This document shows positions 1 to 6,413 of a stretch of 34,093 bases of DNA, piece after piece. The position numbers and the translations under genes are program-made. Position 1 is the first letter of the stretch. Each line of letters begins with the position of its first letter. The notes below the pieces were generated by a model. It searched no databases. It was not told where the DNA came from and saw only the letters and a list, made by a program, of their open reading frames with translations. The DNA is from a virus, in IMG/VR virus record IMGVR_UViG_3300044998_000198, positions 1 through 34,093 of that record. The stretch is one strand, 5' to 3'.

Positions 1-2
1 AT

Positions 3-239
3 GGTGATAAAATCAAGTGGACCTATCTGAAAAAGAATGATCTCGGTATTGATACGATGGCATTGAAGGGATATGACGACCCACCAGAACTGGTCGAGTT
101 TGTTAACAAGTACATAGATTACGATGCCTTGTTTGAAAATGAGTTGAAAAACAAGATAGAAGATTTCTATTCAGCATTAAAATGGGGTAAATTACCAACC
201 GATGTCAACCAATCTGCTAGTAAGTTCTTCGAGTTCTAA
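3..239 (+). CDS. 43: DNA polymerase gp43, C-terminal end (partial)
   Basis: The reading frame is open from the window edge and gives about 78 residues ending with TAA at 237-239. The sequence GDKIKWTYLK, then DPPELVEFVNKYIDYDALFE and a tail rich in Lys and Trp, resembles the thumb and C-terminal end of T4-type family B DNA polymerases. The last residues, SASKFFEF, look like the short hydrophobic clamp-binding peptide with which gp43 docks on the sliding clamp gp45. The clamp gene lies about 4.2 kb downstream in the same orientation, and the two clamp-loader genes follow it, which supports the call. The polymerase and exonuclease active sites lie outside the window, so catalytic integrity cannot be judged. 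The ATG at 57 is internal and not a start. Confidence 0.75.
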   Translation, partial: GDKIKWTYLKKNDLGIDTMALKGYDDPPELVEFVNKYIDYDALFENELKNKIEDFYSALKWGKLPTDVNQSASKFFEF

Positions 240-286
240 TAACAACTCATTTTTAAGAAACTAAACATTTTGCAAACTGGTCGCCA

Positions 287-1087
287 ATGTTCATAGACAA
301 AACAAAAATATCAATTAGACGAATTTCTAATGATGTTGCTCGTGATATGATACGAAAATATCACTATACTAAAAATCTCAATGGATGTAAATATGCGTTG
401 GGTGTGTATTATAAAACTTCTACTAATGGATTCTTTGATATCGATGAAGAATTGGTGGGGGTTATAGTATATGCACATCCGGTAAGTAATAAAGCAGTTG
501 ATAGTATTTGTGGACCTTCAATTTTAAAAAACGACGAAGTGTTGGAACTGGTTAGACTATATGTAAAAGATCTTCCCAATGATAAAAACATTGAAAGCTT
601 TGTGATTGGACAGAGTTTTGAATGGTTACGTGCAAACGACCCCAAGGTGAAGGTCTTAATTAGTTATGCCGATCCTGAAGTTGGACATACAGGCCGCATC
701 TATAGAGCAACAAACTGGCTATATCAAGGGTGCGGAATCAGTAAACTCATGCCTGACTATAGCATCAAGCTCACCGAAGATGGCGAGTGGATTCATAGTC
801 GTAGTGTTGCGTCAAAATTCGGTAATAAAAACATCAAGAGTCTCGCTAAAAGAATTGGTCACACGTTCTGGCAAAAGGAAGATTCATCTAAGCATAGATA
901 TATTTATTTTCTTACAGATAAACGAGAAACTAAACGACTCAAAAAAATGCTAAAGTTGCCTATACTACCATATTCCGAAATCAAACATCCGACACAGGTT
1001 ATTAGAAAGGTGTATGTAAAAGATGGTGAAGTTGAAAAAATTGAGGTATTGCAAGGGGAAGACACCGGATGGAAACGTAAAAAGTAG
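287..1087 (+). CDS. Mom-like DNA modification protein (GNAT fold)
   Basis: A 266-residue protein resembling the phage Mom family, GNAT-fold enzymes; in phage Mu, Mom converts adenine to a carbamoylmethylated form that resists restriction. Family-like features are the N-terminal IRKYHYTKNLNG stretch (about residues 22-34), the LVGVIVYAHP strand (about 56-66), and the block ELVRLYVKDL followed by ISYADPEVGHTGRIYRATNW (about 87-145), where Tyr, Asp and His residues are conserved in the family. The Lys-rich C-terminus would suit nucleic-acid binding. It sits 47 bases after the polymerase gene with no convincing Shine-Dalgarno sequence, so the start is only probable. A bacteriophage self-protection role is inferred from the family; a different acyl group or base cannot be excluded. 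Confidence 0.65.
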   Translation: MFIDKTKISIRRISNDVARDMIRKYHYTKNLNGCKYALGVYYKTSTNGFFDIDEELVGVIVYAHPVSNKAVDSICGPSILKNDEVLELVRLYVKDLPNDKNIESFVIGQSFEWLRANDPKVKVLISYADPEVGHTGRIYRATNWLYQGCGISKLMPDYSIKLTEDGEWIHSRSVASKFGNKNIKSLAKRIGHTFWQKEDSSKHRYIYFLTDKRETKRLKKMLKLPILPYSEIKHPTQVIRKVYVKDGEVEKIEVLQGEDTGWKRKK

Positions 1088-1103
1088 TGTTTTTCACAAA
1101 ATA

Positions 1104-1116
1104 TACTATTTATATA
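1104..1116 (+). promoter_or_regulatory. TACTATTTATATA promoter-like motif
   Basis: This AT-rich element in the 128-base gap after the Mom-like gene belongs to a set of similar intergenic motifs (also near 26275, 29996, 30627 and 33426). Read on the - strand it contains TATAAATA, the T4 late-promoter core; read on the + strand it precedes a + strand gene. Orientation and activity are unproven. Confidence 0.3.
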
Positions 1117-1117
1117 C

Positions 1118-1200
1118 GCCTACCAAGCACACATATAAAATCCCGCATGAGTATCATCCTTACGCTTGGTAGGCTTTGGGTAGAGAAAATGCGGGATTTT
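1118..1200 (+). other. Two interleaved perfect inverted repeats (pseudoknot-like)
   Basis: GCCTACCAAGC at 1118-1128 is exactly complementary to 1164-1174 (11 bp). AAAATCCCGCAT at 1137-1148 is exactly complementary to 1189-1200 (12 bp). The arms occur in the order a, b, a', b' and share no bases, so both stems can form together only as an H-type pseudoknot, with loops of about 8, 15 and 14 bases. Alternatively they form competing hairpins. The element fills the gap between the Mom-like gene and the GIY-YIG endonuclease. Possible roles are a terminator/antiterminator switch, a translational control element, or a trace of an insertion; none is shown by sequence alone. Confidence 0.7.
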
Positions 1201-1207
1201 TCTTTGG
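1137..1207 (+). terminator. Possible rho-independent terminator with long loop
   Basis: The second stem of the interleaved pair (1137-1148 with 1189-1200) is immediately followed by TTTTTCTTT, giving a terminator-like stem and U-tract between the Mom-like gene and the endonuclease gene. The 40-base loop is unusually long and contains the 3' arm of the other stem, so termination may depend on which fold is adopted. Confidence 0.4.
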
Positions 1208-1215
1208 AATAGTGT

Positions 1216-2004
1216 ATGGAATATTATGTATACGCTCATTATATACCTGGAGAACCGTTTCCATTTTATATAGGAAAGGGTAAAGCTAATAGAGCATATG
1301 ATTTAAAAGGACGTTCAAAGTTTTGGAATAGAAAAGCTAAGAACGGATTTGATGTAGTCTTTATAAGCGTCAATTTGGCGGAACATGAATCCTTACTTCT
1401 AGAAAGAAAAATGATACTATTTTATGGTAGAAAAGATAATGCTACCGGGTGTTTGGTTAATCATACCGATGGTGGGGATGGATTAACAAACCCCTCAATA
1501 AAAACTCGTAAAAAAATTGCAGATGCAAACAAAGAACGATTTAAGGATCCACAATTCAGAAAAAGGTTTTCAGTAGCACAGAGAAACAAAGTTATAAAAG
1601 AATCTACTAAAACCAAAATGAGTCAGGCACATATAAACAGATTTAAGTCAATGGAGGAAAGAAATAAACATAAAAAACTGTCAGAAAGAGCTTGGTCTTC
1701 CGTGGAATTGAGAAAAAAGCAAAGTGAACTTATATCCAAGAAACACAAAGAAAATCCAGAAATTGCAAATAAGATAAGACAATATAGATTGGGTAAAACG
1801 CTTTCACCTGATAGTAGACGTAAGCTTAGTCAGAAAAAATGTGGACGGTCTTATATACTTGTGTCTCCTGACGGAAAAGAGTATACTTGTCTGTATCAAA
1901 GCGAATTTGCAAGAGAACATAATTTGAATGTAAAAAGCTTAAATAAACTTCTGTTGGGCAAAATAAAGACGCTTAAAGGATGGACAATAAAAGATGAAAT
2001 ATAG
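1216..2004 (+). CDS. GIY-YIG homing endonuclease with NUMOD3-like repeats
   Basis: A 262-residue protein whose N-terminus carries the GIY-YIG nuclease signature as YVYAHY then FYIGKG (about residues 4-22), followed by the conserved Arg region and a catalytic-type Glu in HESLLLERKMI. The middle holds several short basic repeats of the NUMOD3 type (for example TRKKIADANKERF, KTKMSQAHINRF and SPDSRRKLSQKKCG), which bind DNA in seg/I-TevI-like enzymes. The C-terminal part, from about 215 on, contains YQSEFAREHNLNVKSLNKLL and resembles a NUMOD1-like helix-turn-helix. Free-standing endonucleases of this kind are common beside replication genes of T4-like phages and spread by cutting related genomes. 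Its start has no strong ribosome site; an unusual RNA-structure candidate precedes it. Confidence 0.85.
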   Translation: MEYYVYAHYIPGEPFPFYIGKGKANRAYDLKGRSKFWNRKAKNGFDVVFISVNLAEHESLLLERKMILFYGRKDNATGCLVNHTDGGDGLTNPSIKTRKKIADANKERFKDPQFRKRFSVAQRNKVIKESTKTKMSQAHINRFKSMEERNKHKKLSERAWSSVELRKKQSELISKKHKENPEIANKIRQYRLGKTLSPDSRRKLSQKKCGRSYILVSPDGKEYTCLYQSEFAREHNLNVKSLNKLLLGKIKTLKGWTIKDEI

Positions 2005-2083
2005 AACCGGTACCGGTGATGGTAGTTTCAAATTCAAGGGTGAGTGGAGGCCAGACGAGTGGACATCACAAAATTCACAATAA
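1994..2083 (+). CDS. Small ORF, 29 residues, unknown
   Basis: An ATG overlapping the last codons of the endonuclease gene opens a 29-residue frame that starts MKYRTGTGDGSFKFKGEWRP and continues DEWTSQNSQ. The composition (Gly, Trp, charged residues) looks protein-like rather than random, and a GGATGG stretch lies about 10 bases upstream. It may be a small phage gene or the start of a gene now broken: a second open stretch in another frame follows at 2097. No function recognised. Confidence 0.3.
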   Translation: MKYRTGTGDGSFKFKGEWRPDEWTSQNSQ

Positions 2084-2096
2084 AGCCTATATGTAA

Positions 2097-2297
2097 GAAT
2101 ATACGCCGAAAAATAGGGAGTCGGTTTTCCTCAAAACCAATACACCCCCATGTAAAGTTTTCTTTACTTGGAAAAACGGTATATTGGGGAAGCTTGGATA
2201 TGTCTACCAAACAAGTAATTTCCTCTAGTGCCGTTATATCTGGACCGACTTGCATATCACAGATGAGGGTAAAAAAGTTCATCCTCGGACGAGTTAA
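2097..2297 (+). pseudogene. Decayed reading frame with one in-frame amber
   Basis: After a TAA at 2094 this frame stays open to a TAG at 2226-2228, then continues open to TAA at 2295-2297. The translation contains protein-like segments such as CKVFFTWKNGILGKLGYVYQ and, after the amber, CRYIWTDLHITDEGKKVHP, but there is no start codon with a ribosome site. It may be the remainder of a gene that began with the small ORF at 1994 and was broken by frameshift and stop, possibly when the adjacent endonuclease arrived. The whole stretch 2084-2371 otherwise holds no convincing gene, tRNA or repeat. Confidence 0.3.
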
Positions 2298-2371
2298 TCG
2301 ATCAATAAATGAACAACTACAACGGACAAAGTACCACCAATCACCCACAACCCTTAACAAATAATAAAACA

Positions 2372-3046
2372 ATGACACAACTATCCAAAATACTAAAATT
2401 ATCTCTCCTGTTCGCGTTCTTCGCGGCTTTTTCAACTTCTGAGGCACAGACTTGGCAGAGAGGGCAACAAGTTCTTATTTGGCCGCGACCAGACTCCATT
2501 GCAATCGGAGACACGGTTATATTCAACGGCTATGCACGCACCAGCGCCGGCGCTCCGGTGACAAATCCGCTTCTCCGGTGGAACATTGTGTTTGATAGCA
2601 CAGCAACGGCGTTATTTACAGGTAACAGCGTTGGTCTGATCAGTCAGAGCACAAATCGTCAAGCAACCATTCATATTAGGTGGCAAACTCTAAGTGGGTT
2701 GTTTCGTGATTCCATACGAGTGAGATTTATTGAACGGCCGGCACCATTACCGTGGCGACCTGGACAGCAAGCCTTATTGATGGTGACGGATACCGTGGCC
2801 CGAGCCGGTGATACGGTGTTATTCCGTGCATATGCACGAACTAGCTCTGGAGTAATTGTATCAGCGCCACAATTCACATACTCATTTACCGACTATTCCT
2901 TAATTAAATCAGTTTTCATGGAAGGTAATACGGGTCAACTCGTATTTCGCGACACACTTAGAAGCAATCCAAATTGGTTTGCAATATCGTGGACTACCAA
3001 TAGCGGAATTTTCAAAGACAGTGTAAAAATAGTTACAATTCCGTAG
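2372..3046 (+). CDS. Predicted secreted protein with two Ig-like repeats
   Basis: Taking the ATG at 2372 gives 224 residues beginning MTQLSKILKLSLLFAFFAAF and ending the leader at STSEA before QTW, a classical signal peptide with a signal-peptidase I-like site. An upstream ATG at 2309 in frame would bury this signal, so 2372 is preferred. The mature part holds two related repeats: the first opens WQRGQQVLIWPRPDSIAIGD and the second WRPGQQALLMVTDTVARAGD, each followed by a similar stretch (NGYARTSAGAPV and RAYARTSSGVIV). Spacing and beta-strand-like pattern suggest bacterial Ig-like modules. An exported protein amid replication genes is unusual; it could alter the host surface, act in superinfection exclusion, or be a virion decoration. 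Function unknown. Confidence 0.6.
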   Translation: MTQLSKILKLSLLFAFFAAFSTSEAQTWQRGQQVLIWPRPDSIAIGDTVIFNGYARTSAGAPVTNPLLRWNIVFDSTATALFTGNSVGLISQSTNRQATIHIRWQTLSGLFRDSIRVRFIERPAPLPWRPGQQALLMVTDTVARAGDTVLFRAYARTSSGVIVSAPQFTYSFTDYSLIKSVFMEGNTGQLVFRDTLRSNPNWFAISWTTNSGIFKDSVKIVTIP

Positions 3047-3102
3047 TGTTACACATTGTTACATACGGGGATCGACATAAAATCTGCCTCATGAGGATGA
3101 CG

Positions 3103-3387
3103 ATGTATAAACTACTACACAAACCCACGGGTCTGTATTTTTGTCCGTCGCGTGAAATCAAAGGAACGTGGACGCGGCCCACAGACGGCCGCAAGTTCAA
3201 CAATTATGTCAAGAGTAATCTAAGCAAGACCGGTAAGGTCTATCAAAATCGGCCTAGCTTCAAATATATTAGTGGGGGATTTTGGAATCATCTTGACGTA
3301 CATCCCTCGTCAACAGCACTGTACCCGTGGTTGGTATCACGACTTAACACATTTATTGAAAGTGAATGGGAAATTGTCGAGGTGTAA
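3103..3387 (+). CDS. Hypothetical phage protein, 94 residues
   Basis: The ATG at 3103 is chosen because GAGG at 3093-3096 lies six bases upstream; longer forms begin at a GTG overlapping the previous stop codon. The protein starts MYKLLHKPTGLYFCPSREIK and is rich in Tyr, Trp and basic residues, with no membrane segment or known motif. Small proteins of this style (a short KPTGLY opening, aromatic and basic) are frequent in T4-like phages, but I do not recognise a function. It lies 22 bases before the MazG-like gene and is probably co-transcribed with it. Confidence 0.55.
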   Translation: MYKLLHKPTGLYFCPSREIKGTWTRPTDGRKFNNYVKSNLSKTGKVYQNRPSFKYISGGFWNHLDVHPSSTALYPWLVSRLNTFIESEWEIVEV

Positions 3388-3409
3388 TTACAACACAATG
3401 AGGTAATAT

Positions 3410-3697
3410 ATGAAGCTTGTAAGAGACAATTATGATCCCGAACGACTAAAGAGTCGAAAGACAGAATCGGAAACAGAATTTAAGATTTTGCTCCGTGCAA
3501 AATTAGTTGAGGAAGCCTCGGAGGTTTTGGTGGCGATGGATCATAATAATCTTATGGAAGAAATCGGAGACGTGCTTGACGTATTGGATGGGATTATTGA
3601 ATTATACAAAATTGATACGAAAGAACTAAACACCAAACGAAAGGCCAAGCGTAAGCTCAAGGGTGGATTCACAAAAGGCGTTGTGAAACTCAAGTAA
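3410..3697 (+). CDS. MazG-like nucleotide pyrophosphohydrolase
   Basis: A 95-residue all-alpha NTP pyrophosphohydrolase-type protein (MazG / phosphoribosyl-ATP pyrophosphohydrolase-like fold). It shows the metal-binding pattern KLVEEASEVLVA (about residues 31-42) followed by NLMEEIGDVLDVLDGIIELY (about 47-66), that is ExxE then ExxD helices that bind magnesium. Family members hydrolyse (d)NTPs to monophosphates plus pyrophosphate; phage versions are thought to clean the nucleotide pool or alter host signalling nucleotides. The start has a good ribosome site (GAGGT, eight bases upstream). The C-terminal tail is very basic. Substrate cannot be predicted. Confidence 0.75.
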   Translation: MKLVRDNYDPERLKSRKTESETEFKILLRAKLVEEASEVLVAMDHNNLMEEIGDVLDVLDGIIELYKIDTKELNTKRKAKRKLKGGFTKGVVKLK

Positions 3698-3751
3698 ATA
3701 GTCCTATGCTTTCAATAGCCGATTATTCATTGTTTGAACACTATCACGGTT

Positions 3752-4396
3752 ATGAGCTCACTACTACCATCGTATCTAAGACTTGATGTAAAGAACATTT
3801 CGGAAAAACATATACGACATAAGTTGTCATTAATCAAGCCGCTTGTATTTGAAAATCGTTCGTTCGTGGCAGGTGGGGTATTTAAGACGGTATTTGCACT
3901 TGGCGAAGATTTTAGCCCCAAGGATATCGACGTATTCTTTTACAACGACGCCGAACATACACGGATGATGACGAGATTTACAGAGCTATCTGAAAAAGAA
4001 AATCCTCCGTATGTTTATTCGCATGCAAATGCAAATACCATATCGTACCAAAACGTAGAAACTAAGGTCAACATTGACTTAATTATGCGAGATTATGGTA
4101 CGCCTGAACACGTTTTGAGTGATTTCGACTTTACGGTGGTCAAGTGCGCCGCAATAGTTGAAAATGGCGAATATAGACTGGTCTATCATCCGATGTTCTT
4201 TTCGGATTTTAATGAAAAAATTCTTCGATATGATAGCCACAAAGAATTTAATGCTGATGCTGTATTCAATCGTATGATCAAATACGTCCGATATGGGTAT
4301 GATCCGTCACTAGAATTGAAGACACAATTGTTCAATTCTATCAAATCTATGTCATTGGGATCGAAGCTTACCGATCCCAAGATAACGCGATACTAA
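3752..4396 (+). CDS. Nucleotidyltransferase-fold protein
   Basis: A 214-residue protein with a pol beta-type nucleotidyltransferase signature: AGGVFKTVFAL followed by SPKDIDVFFYN (about residues 40-68), corresponding to the GG and DxD metal-binding elements of poly(A) polymerase/CCA-enzyme head domains and MNT toxins/antitoxins. A further acidic strand, VETKVNIDLIMRD (about 105-117), would supply the third carboxylate. The ATG at 3752 is used; a TTG at 3734 would add six residues, and neither has a clear ribosome site. It precedes the promoter of the clamp gene. RNA end modification, tRNA repair or an antitoxin-like role are all possible. Confidence 0.6.
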   Translation: MSSLLPSYLRLDVKNISEKHIRHKLSLIKPLVFENRSFVAGGVFKTVFALGEDFSPKDIDVFFYNDAEHTRMMTRFTELSEKENPPYVYSHANANTISYQNVETKVNIDLIMRDYGTPEHVLSDFDFTVVKCAAIVENGEYRLVYHPMFFSDFNEKILRYDSHKEFNADAVFNRMIKYVRYGYDPSLELKTQLFNSIKSMSLGSKLTDPKITRY

Positions 4397-4399
4397 CCC

Positions 4400-4428
4400 T
4401 TGACAGAACACCATATAGATGTTACATT
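4400..4428 (+). promoter_or_regulatory. Sigma70-like promoter before the clamp gene
   Basis: TTGACA at 4400-4405 is a perfect -35 element and, exactly 17 bases later, TACATT at 4423-4428 matches the -10 consensus at four of six positions. Transcription would start near 4435, about 25 bases before the clamp start codon. This would let host polymerase transcribe the replication genes early. The promoter is overlapped by a 12-bp dyad. Confidence 0.5.
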
Positions 4429-4440
4429 TATATGGTGTTC
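4406..4440 (+). repeat. 12-bp perfect inverted repeat over promoter
   Basis: GAACACCATATA at 4406-4417 is exactly complementary to 4429-4440, with an 11-base loop. It covers the promoter spacer and reaches past the -10 element. It could be an operator, a terminator for the upstream genes (the following bases TCTCACTTTT are only modestly T-rich), or a 5' leader hairpin. Confidence 0.6.
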
Positions 4441-4460
4441 TCACTTTTACAGAGGAAACA

Positions 4461-5186
4461 ATGAAGAAAAGTATTCTTGAACGGTTTATTTCCAAGTATA
4501 ATCTTGGTGGCGTGGCTAATGCTGTCATTCTCAAGTCCGATGGTAAGAGTCTATCCACGACTTTTATCAGTGACGACAAGAGCGTGGTAGGCGAAGTCAG
4601 CACCACACAACTACAGATGGACCCAGGCTCGTATGCTGTATATGATACGCCACAGCTTCGTAGTATGCTCGGTGTATTGGACGAGGATATCACGGTCAAG
4701 GTTGTTACCGTGAATGGTAAGAATACATCGTTGTCGTTTAGTGACAACAGCGGCGTAAAGACCAACTTTGTGTTGGCGTCTGAAGATAACATTCCAAGGG
4801 CGCCTGTCGCCAAGAAGGCCATGCCAAATTTTGAAGTCGTGTCCACTCTCGATAAGGTGTTCGTGGAACGATTCATCAAGGCTAAGAACGCATTGCCCGA
4901 TGTAGAAACGTTTACGGTGTTGTGTGATGGTAAGTCGGCACAGATTGTTATTGGTCATAGTAAGATGAATACCAATCGTGTCACATTACCTCTGCCGGCA
5001 TCAACGACAGACAAGATTGAACCCATCAACTTCCACGCCCGATATCTCAAGGATATTCTTGTAGCAAACAAGGAAGCAGATAAGGGTAAGATTGAAGTAT
5101 CATCGCAGGGTATTGCTCGCGTAACATTTGAAATCGCGGATTTCTCGGTCACTTACTACCTCCCAGTTATTCAGCTCGAAGACTAA
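4461..5186 (+). CDS. 45: Sliding clamp, DNA polymerase accessory protein gp45
   Basis: A 241-residue protein beginning MKKSILERFISKYN, close in length to T4 gp45 (228 residues). It follows the clamp pattern: an N-terminal helix, ANAVILKSDGKSLSTTFIS, a YAVYDTPQLRSMLGVL segment (about residues 52-68) matching gp45 YDLNGFLGIL, and a C-terminal beta strand SVTYYLPVIQLED. The trimeric ring encircles DNA, tethers gp43, and in T4 also activates late transcription. The ATG at 4461 follows AGAGGA by four bases; an earlier in-frame ATG at 4419 lies inside the promoter and dyad and is rejected. Placement before the clamp-loader genes matches T4 gene order 45-44-62, although one gene intervenes. Confidence 0.8.
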   Translation: MKKSILERFISKYNLGGVANAVILKSDGKSLSTTFISDDKSVVGEVSTTQLQMDPGSYAVYDTPQLRSMLGVLDEDITVKVVTVNGKNTSLSFSDNSGVKTNFVLASEDNIPRAPVAKKAMPNFEVVSTLDKVFVERFIKAKNALPDVETFTVLCDGKSAQIVIGHSKMNTNRVTLPLPASTTDKIEPINFHARYLKDILVANKEADKGKIEVSSQGIARVTFEIADFSVTYYLPVIQLED

Positions 5187-6358
5187 TGCCAATTTCCGAT
5201 TTCTTTGATGTAGAAGAAGAAACATTTGATGACAAGCGTTCCGCGTTTCTTGCACATATGGATATGTTAAAATCTATGGATGTGAGAGAACTGACCTTGT
5301 ACAAGAAACATCAAGAAATACAGAGTTTTTATAAGACATGGCACAATCGAGCGTCCCGCGTCAAAGCCAGAATTTGGCGTCCCACCGATATAATGAACGT
5401 AGATCAAACTGTGCAGGAAATTCTTCACATACAACCACGTATTCGATTCATTGAAAAAGATGATCGAGAAGGTATTGATATGTGGAGAACCCTGCGCGTG
5501 TTTGGTCATACCGCTGACTTTGATCAAAACCCCGGTCGCTTTTTACGATTCGTGGTAGAAGACCAAGACGGTCGAATTTTAGGATTTGCGAGTTTGTCAA
5601 GTGATGTAATGAATCTTGGTGCTCGTGACCGCTGGATTGGATGGACAGATGCACAAAAAGAATCGGGTATGCTCAATCATACCGCAGTTGGTACTACTAT
5701 TGCTCCTACACAACCATTAGGTTATAACTTTCTTGGTGGTAAGTTGATAGCATCGTTGTTAATATCAAAATACGTGCGTGATATATGGCAACGCGAATAT
5801 GGTAATGTATTGGTGGGATTTACTACTATGTCGCTGTACGGCGATGGTAGTATGTACAATGGTATCAAGTGGTGGAAGTCGTTAGGTGAGACAACAGGCA
5901 AAGTCAGCATCAAGCCTAACAACGATCACTATGATATTATGCATGATGTTATAAAGAAAAAGTATCCAGTGGAATACGATAAAATGATGACTACGGAACA
6001 CGGTGGTCCTCCTACCGGCGCAAAACAAAAAATCATGCATATGATTTACAAGGAGTGTGGTCTTACCACGACACACTACGAGCATGGATTCAAGCGCGGT
6101 GTGTATTTTGCACCGGTATACAAAAACACACGGGAATTTCTTCGTCAAGAAATCTCAGCAGACTCGTTAGTTTTACAAGATAATCTTTGTAATGACCTCA
6201 TGGATATTGTACCGTGGTGGCAAAACAAAGCAGAAAATAGATATCGAAAGTTGGTGGAAGAAAATCGCGTCAATCCAGATATCTTGTTTTATAATGACGC
6301 TATTTCTTTGGGTTGGGAAGAATTCAAAACCAAATATATCACACAGGTAGGGAGATGA
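5186..6358 (+). CDS. DUF4338 / DruA-like protein
   Basis: A 390-residue protein sharing the hallmark block of the DUF4338 family, which includes DruA of the Druantia anti-phage system: ILGFASLSSDVMNLGARDRW then IGW (about residues 131-153), followed by NHTAVGTTIAPTQPLGYNFL, a helix with YVRDIWQREYG, then a TMSLYGDGSMYNGIKWWK segment (about 215-232) that matches the family TCYKAANW-like region. The biochemical activity of the family is not established to my knowledge. Its ATG overlaps the clamp stop codon by one base, and the clamp loader follows, so it is made together with the replisome. Possible roles are a replication-linked nuclease or DNA-binding factor, or a decoy or relative of a defence protein. 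Confidence 0.6.
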   Translation: MPISDFFDVEEETFDDKRSAFLAHMDMLKSMDVRELTLYKKHQEIQSFYKTWHNRASRVKARIWRPTDIMNVDQTVQEILHIQPRIRFIEKDDREGIDMWRTLRVFGHTADFDQNPGRFLRFVVEDQDGRILGFASLSSDVMNLGARDRWIGWTDAQKESGMLNHTAVGTTIAPTQPLGYNFLGGKLIASLLISKYVRDIWQREYGNVLVGFTTMSLYGDGSMYNGIKWWKSLGETTGKVSIKPNNDHYDIMHDVIKKKYPVEYDKMMTTEHGGPPTGAKQKIMHMIYKECGLTTTHYEHGFKRGVYFAPVYKNTREFLRQEISADSLVLQDNLCNDLMDIVPWWQNKAENRYRKLVEENRVNPDILFYNDAISLGWEEFKTKYITQVGR

Positions 6359-6413
6359 ATCATACAGTTAATGATTCCGTGGCTAGAAAATCAACGAAAA
6401 TGGTATAAATAAT

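Noticed and set aside
1088-2100. Group I intron around the GIY-YIG gene
   Set aside because: The upstream gene ends properly with a stop codon and no split reading frame resumes downstream; the pseudoknot-like pair alone is not an intron core.
2044-2364. Plus-strand frame of 106 residues
   Set aside because: It overlaps the small ORF and the amber-broken frame, is very basic with Ser and Ile runs, has no ribosome site, and looks like noise.
2034-2447. Minus-strand frame of 137 residues
   Set aside because: It overlaps the signal-peptide gene and the decayed region, lacks a ribosome site, and would be the only minus-strand gene in the window.
4352-4879. Minus-strand frame of 175 residues under the clamp gene
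   Set aside because: Shadow of the clamp coding sequence, which has clear motifs on the + strand.
6355-6408. 17-residue frame starting by ATGA overlap after the DruA-like gene
   Set aside because: Ribosome site is good, but the peptide MNHTVNDSVARKSTKMV is too short and featureless to call.
6404-6411. TATAAATA just before gp44
   Set aside because: Perfect T4 late core on the + strand, but only two bases from the start codon, so a leaderless or chance match is likely; gp44 is an early gene.
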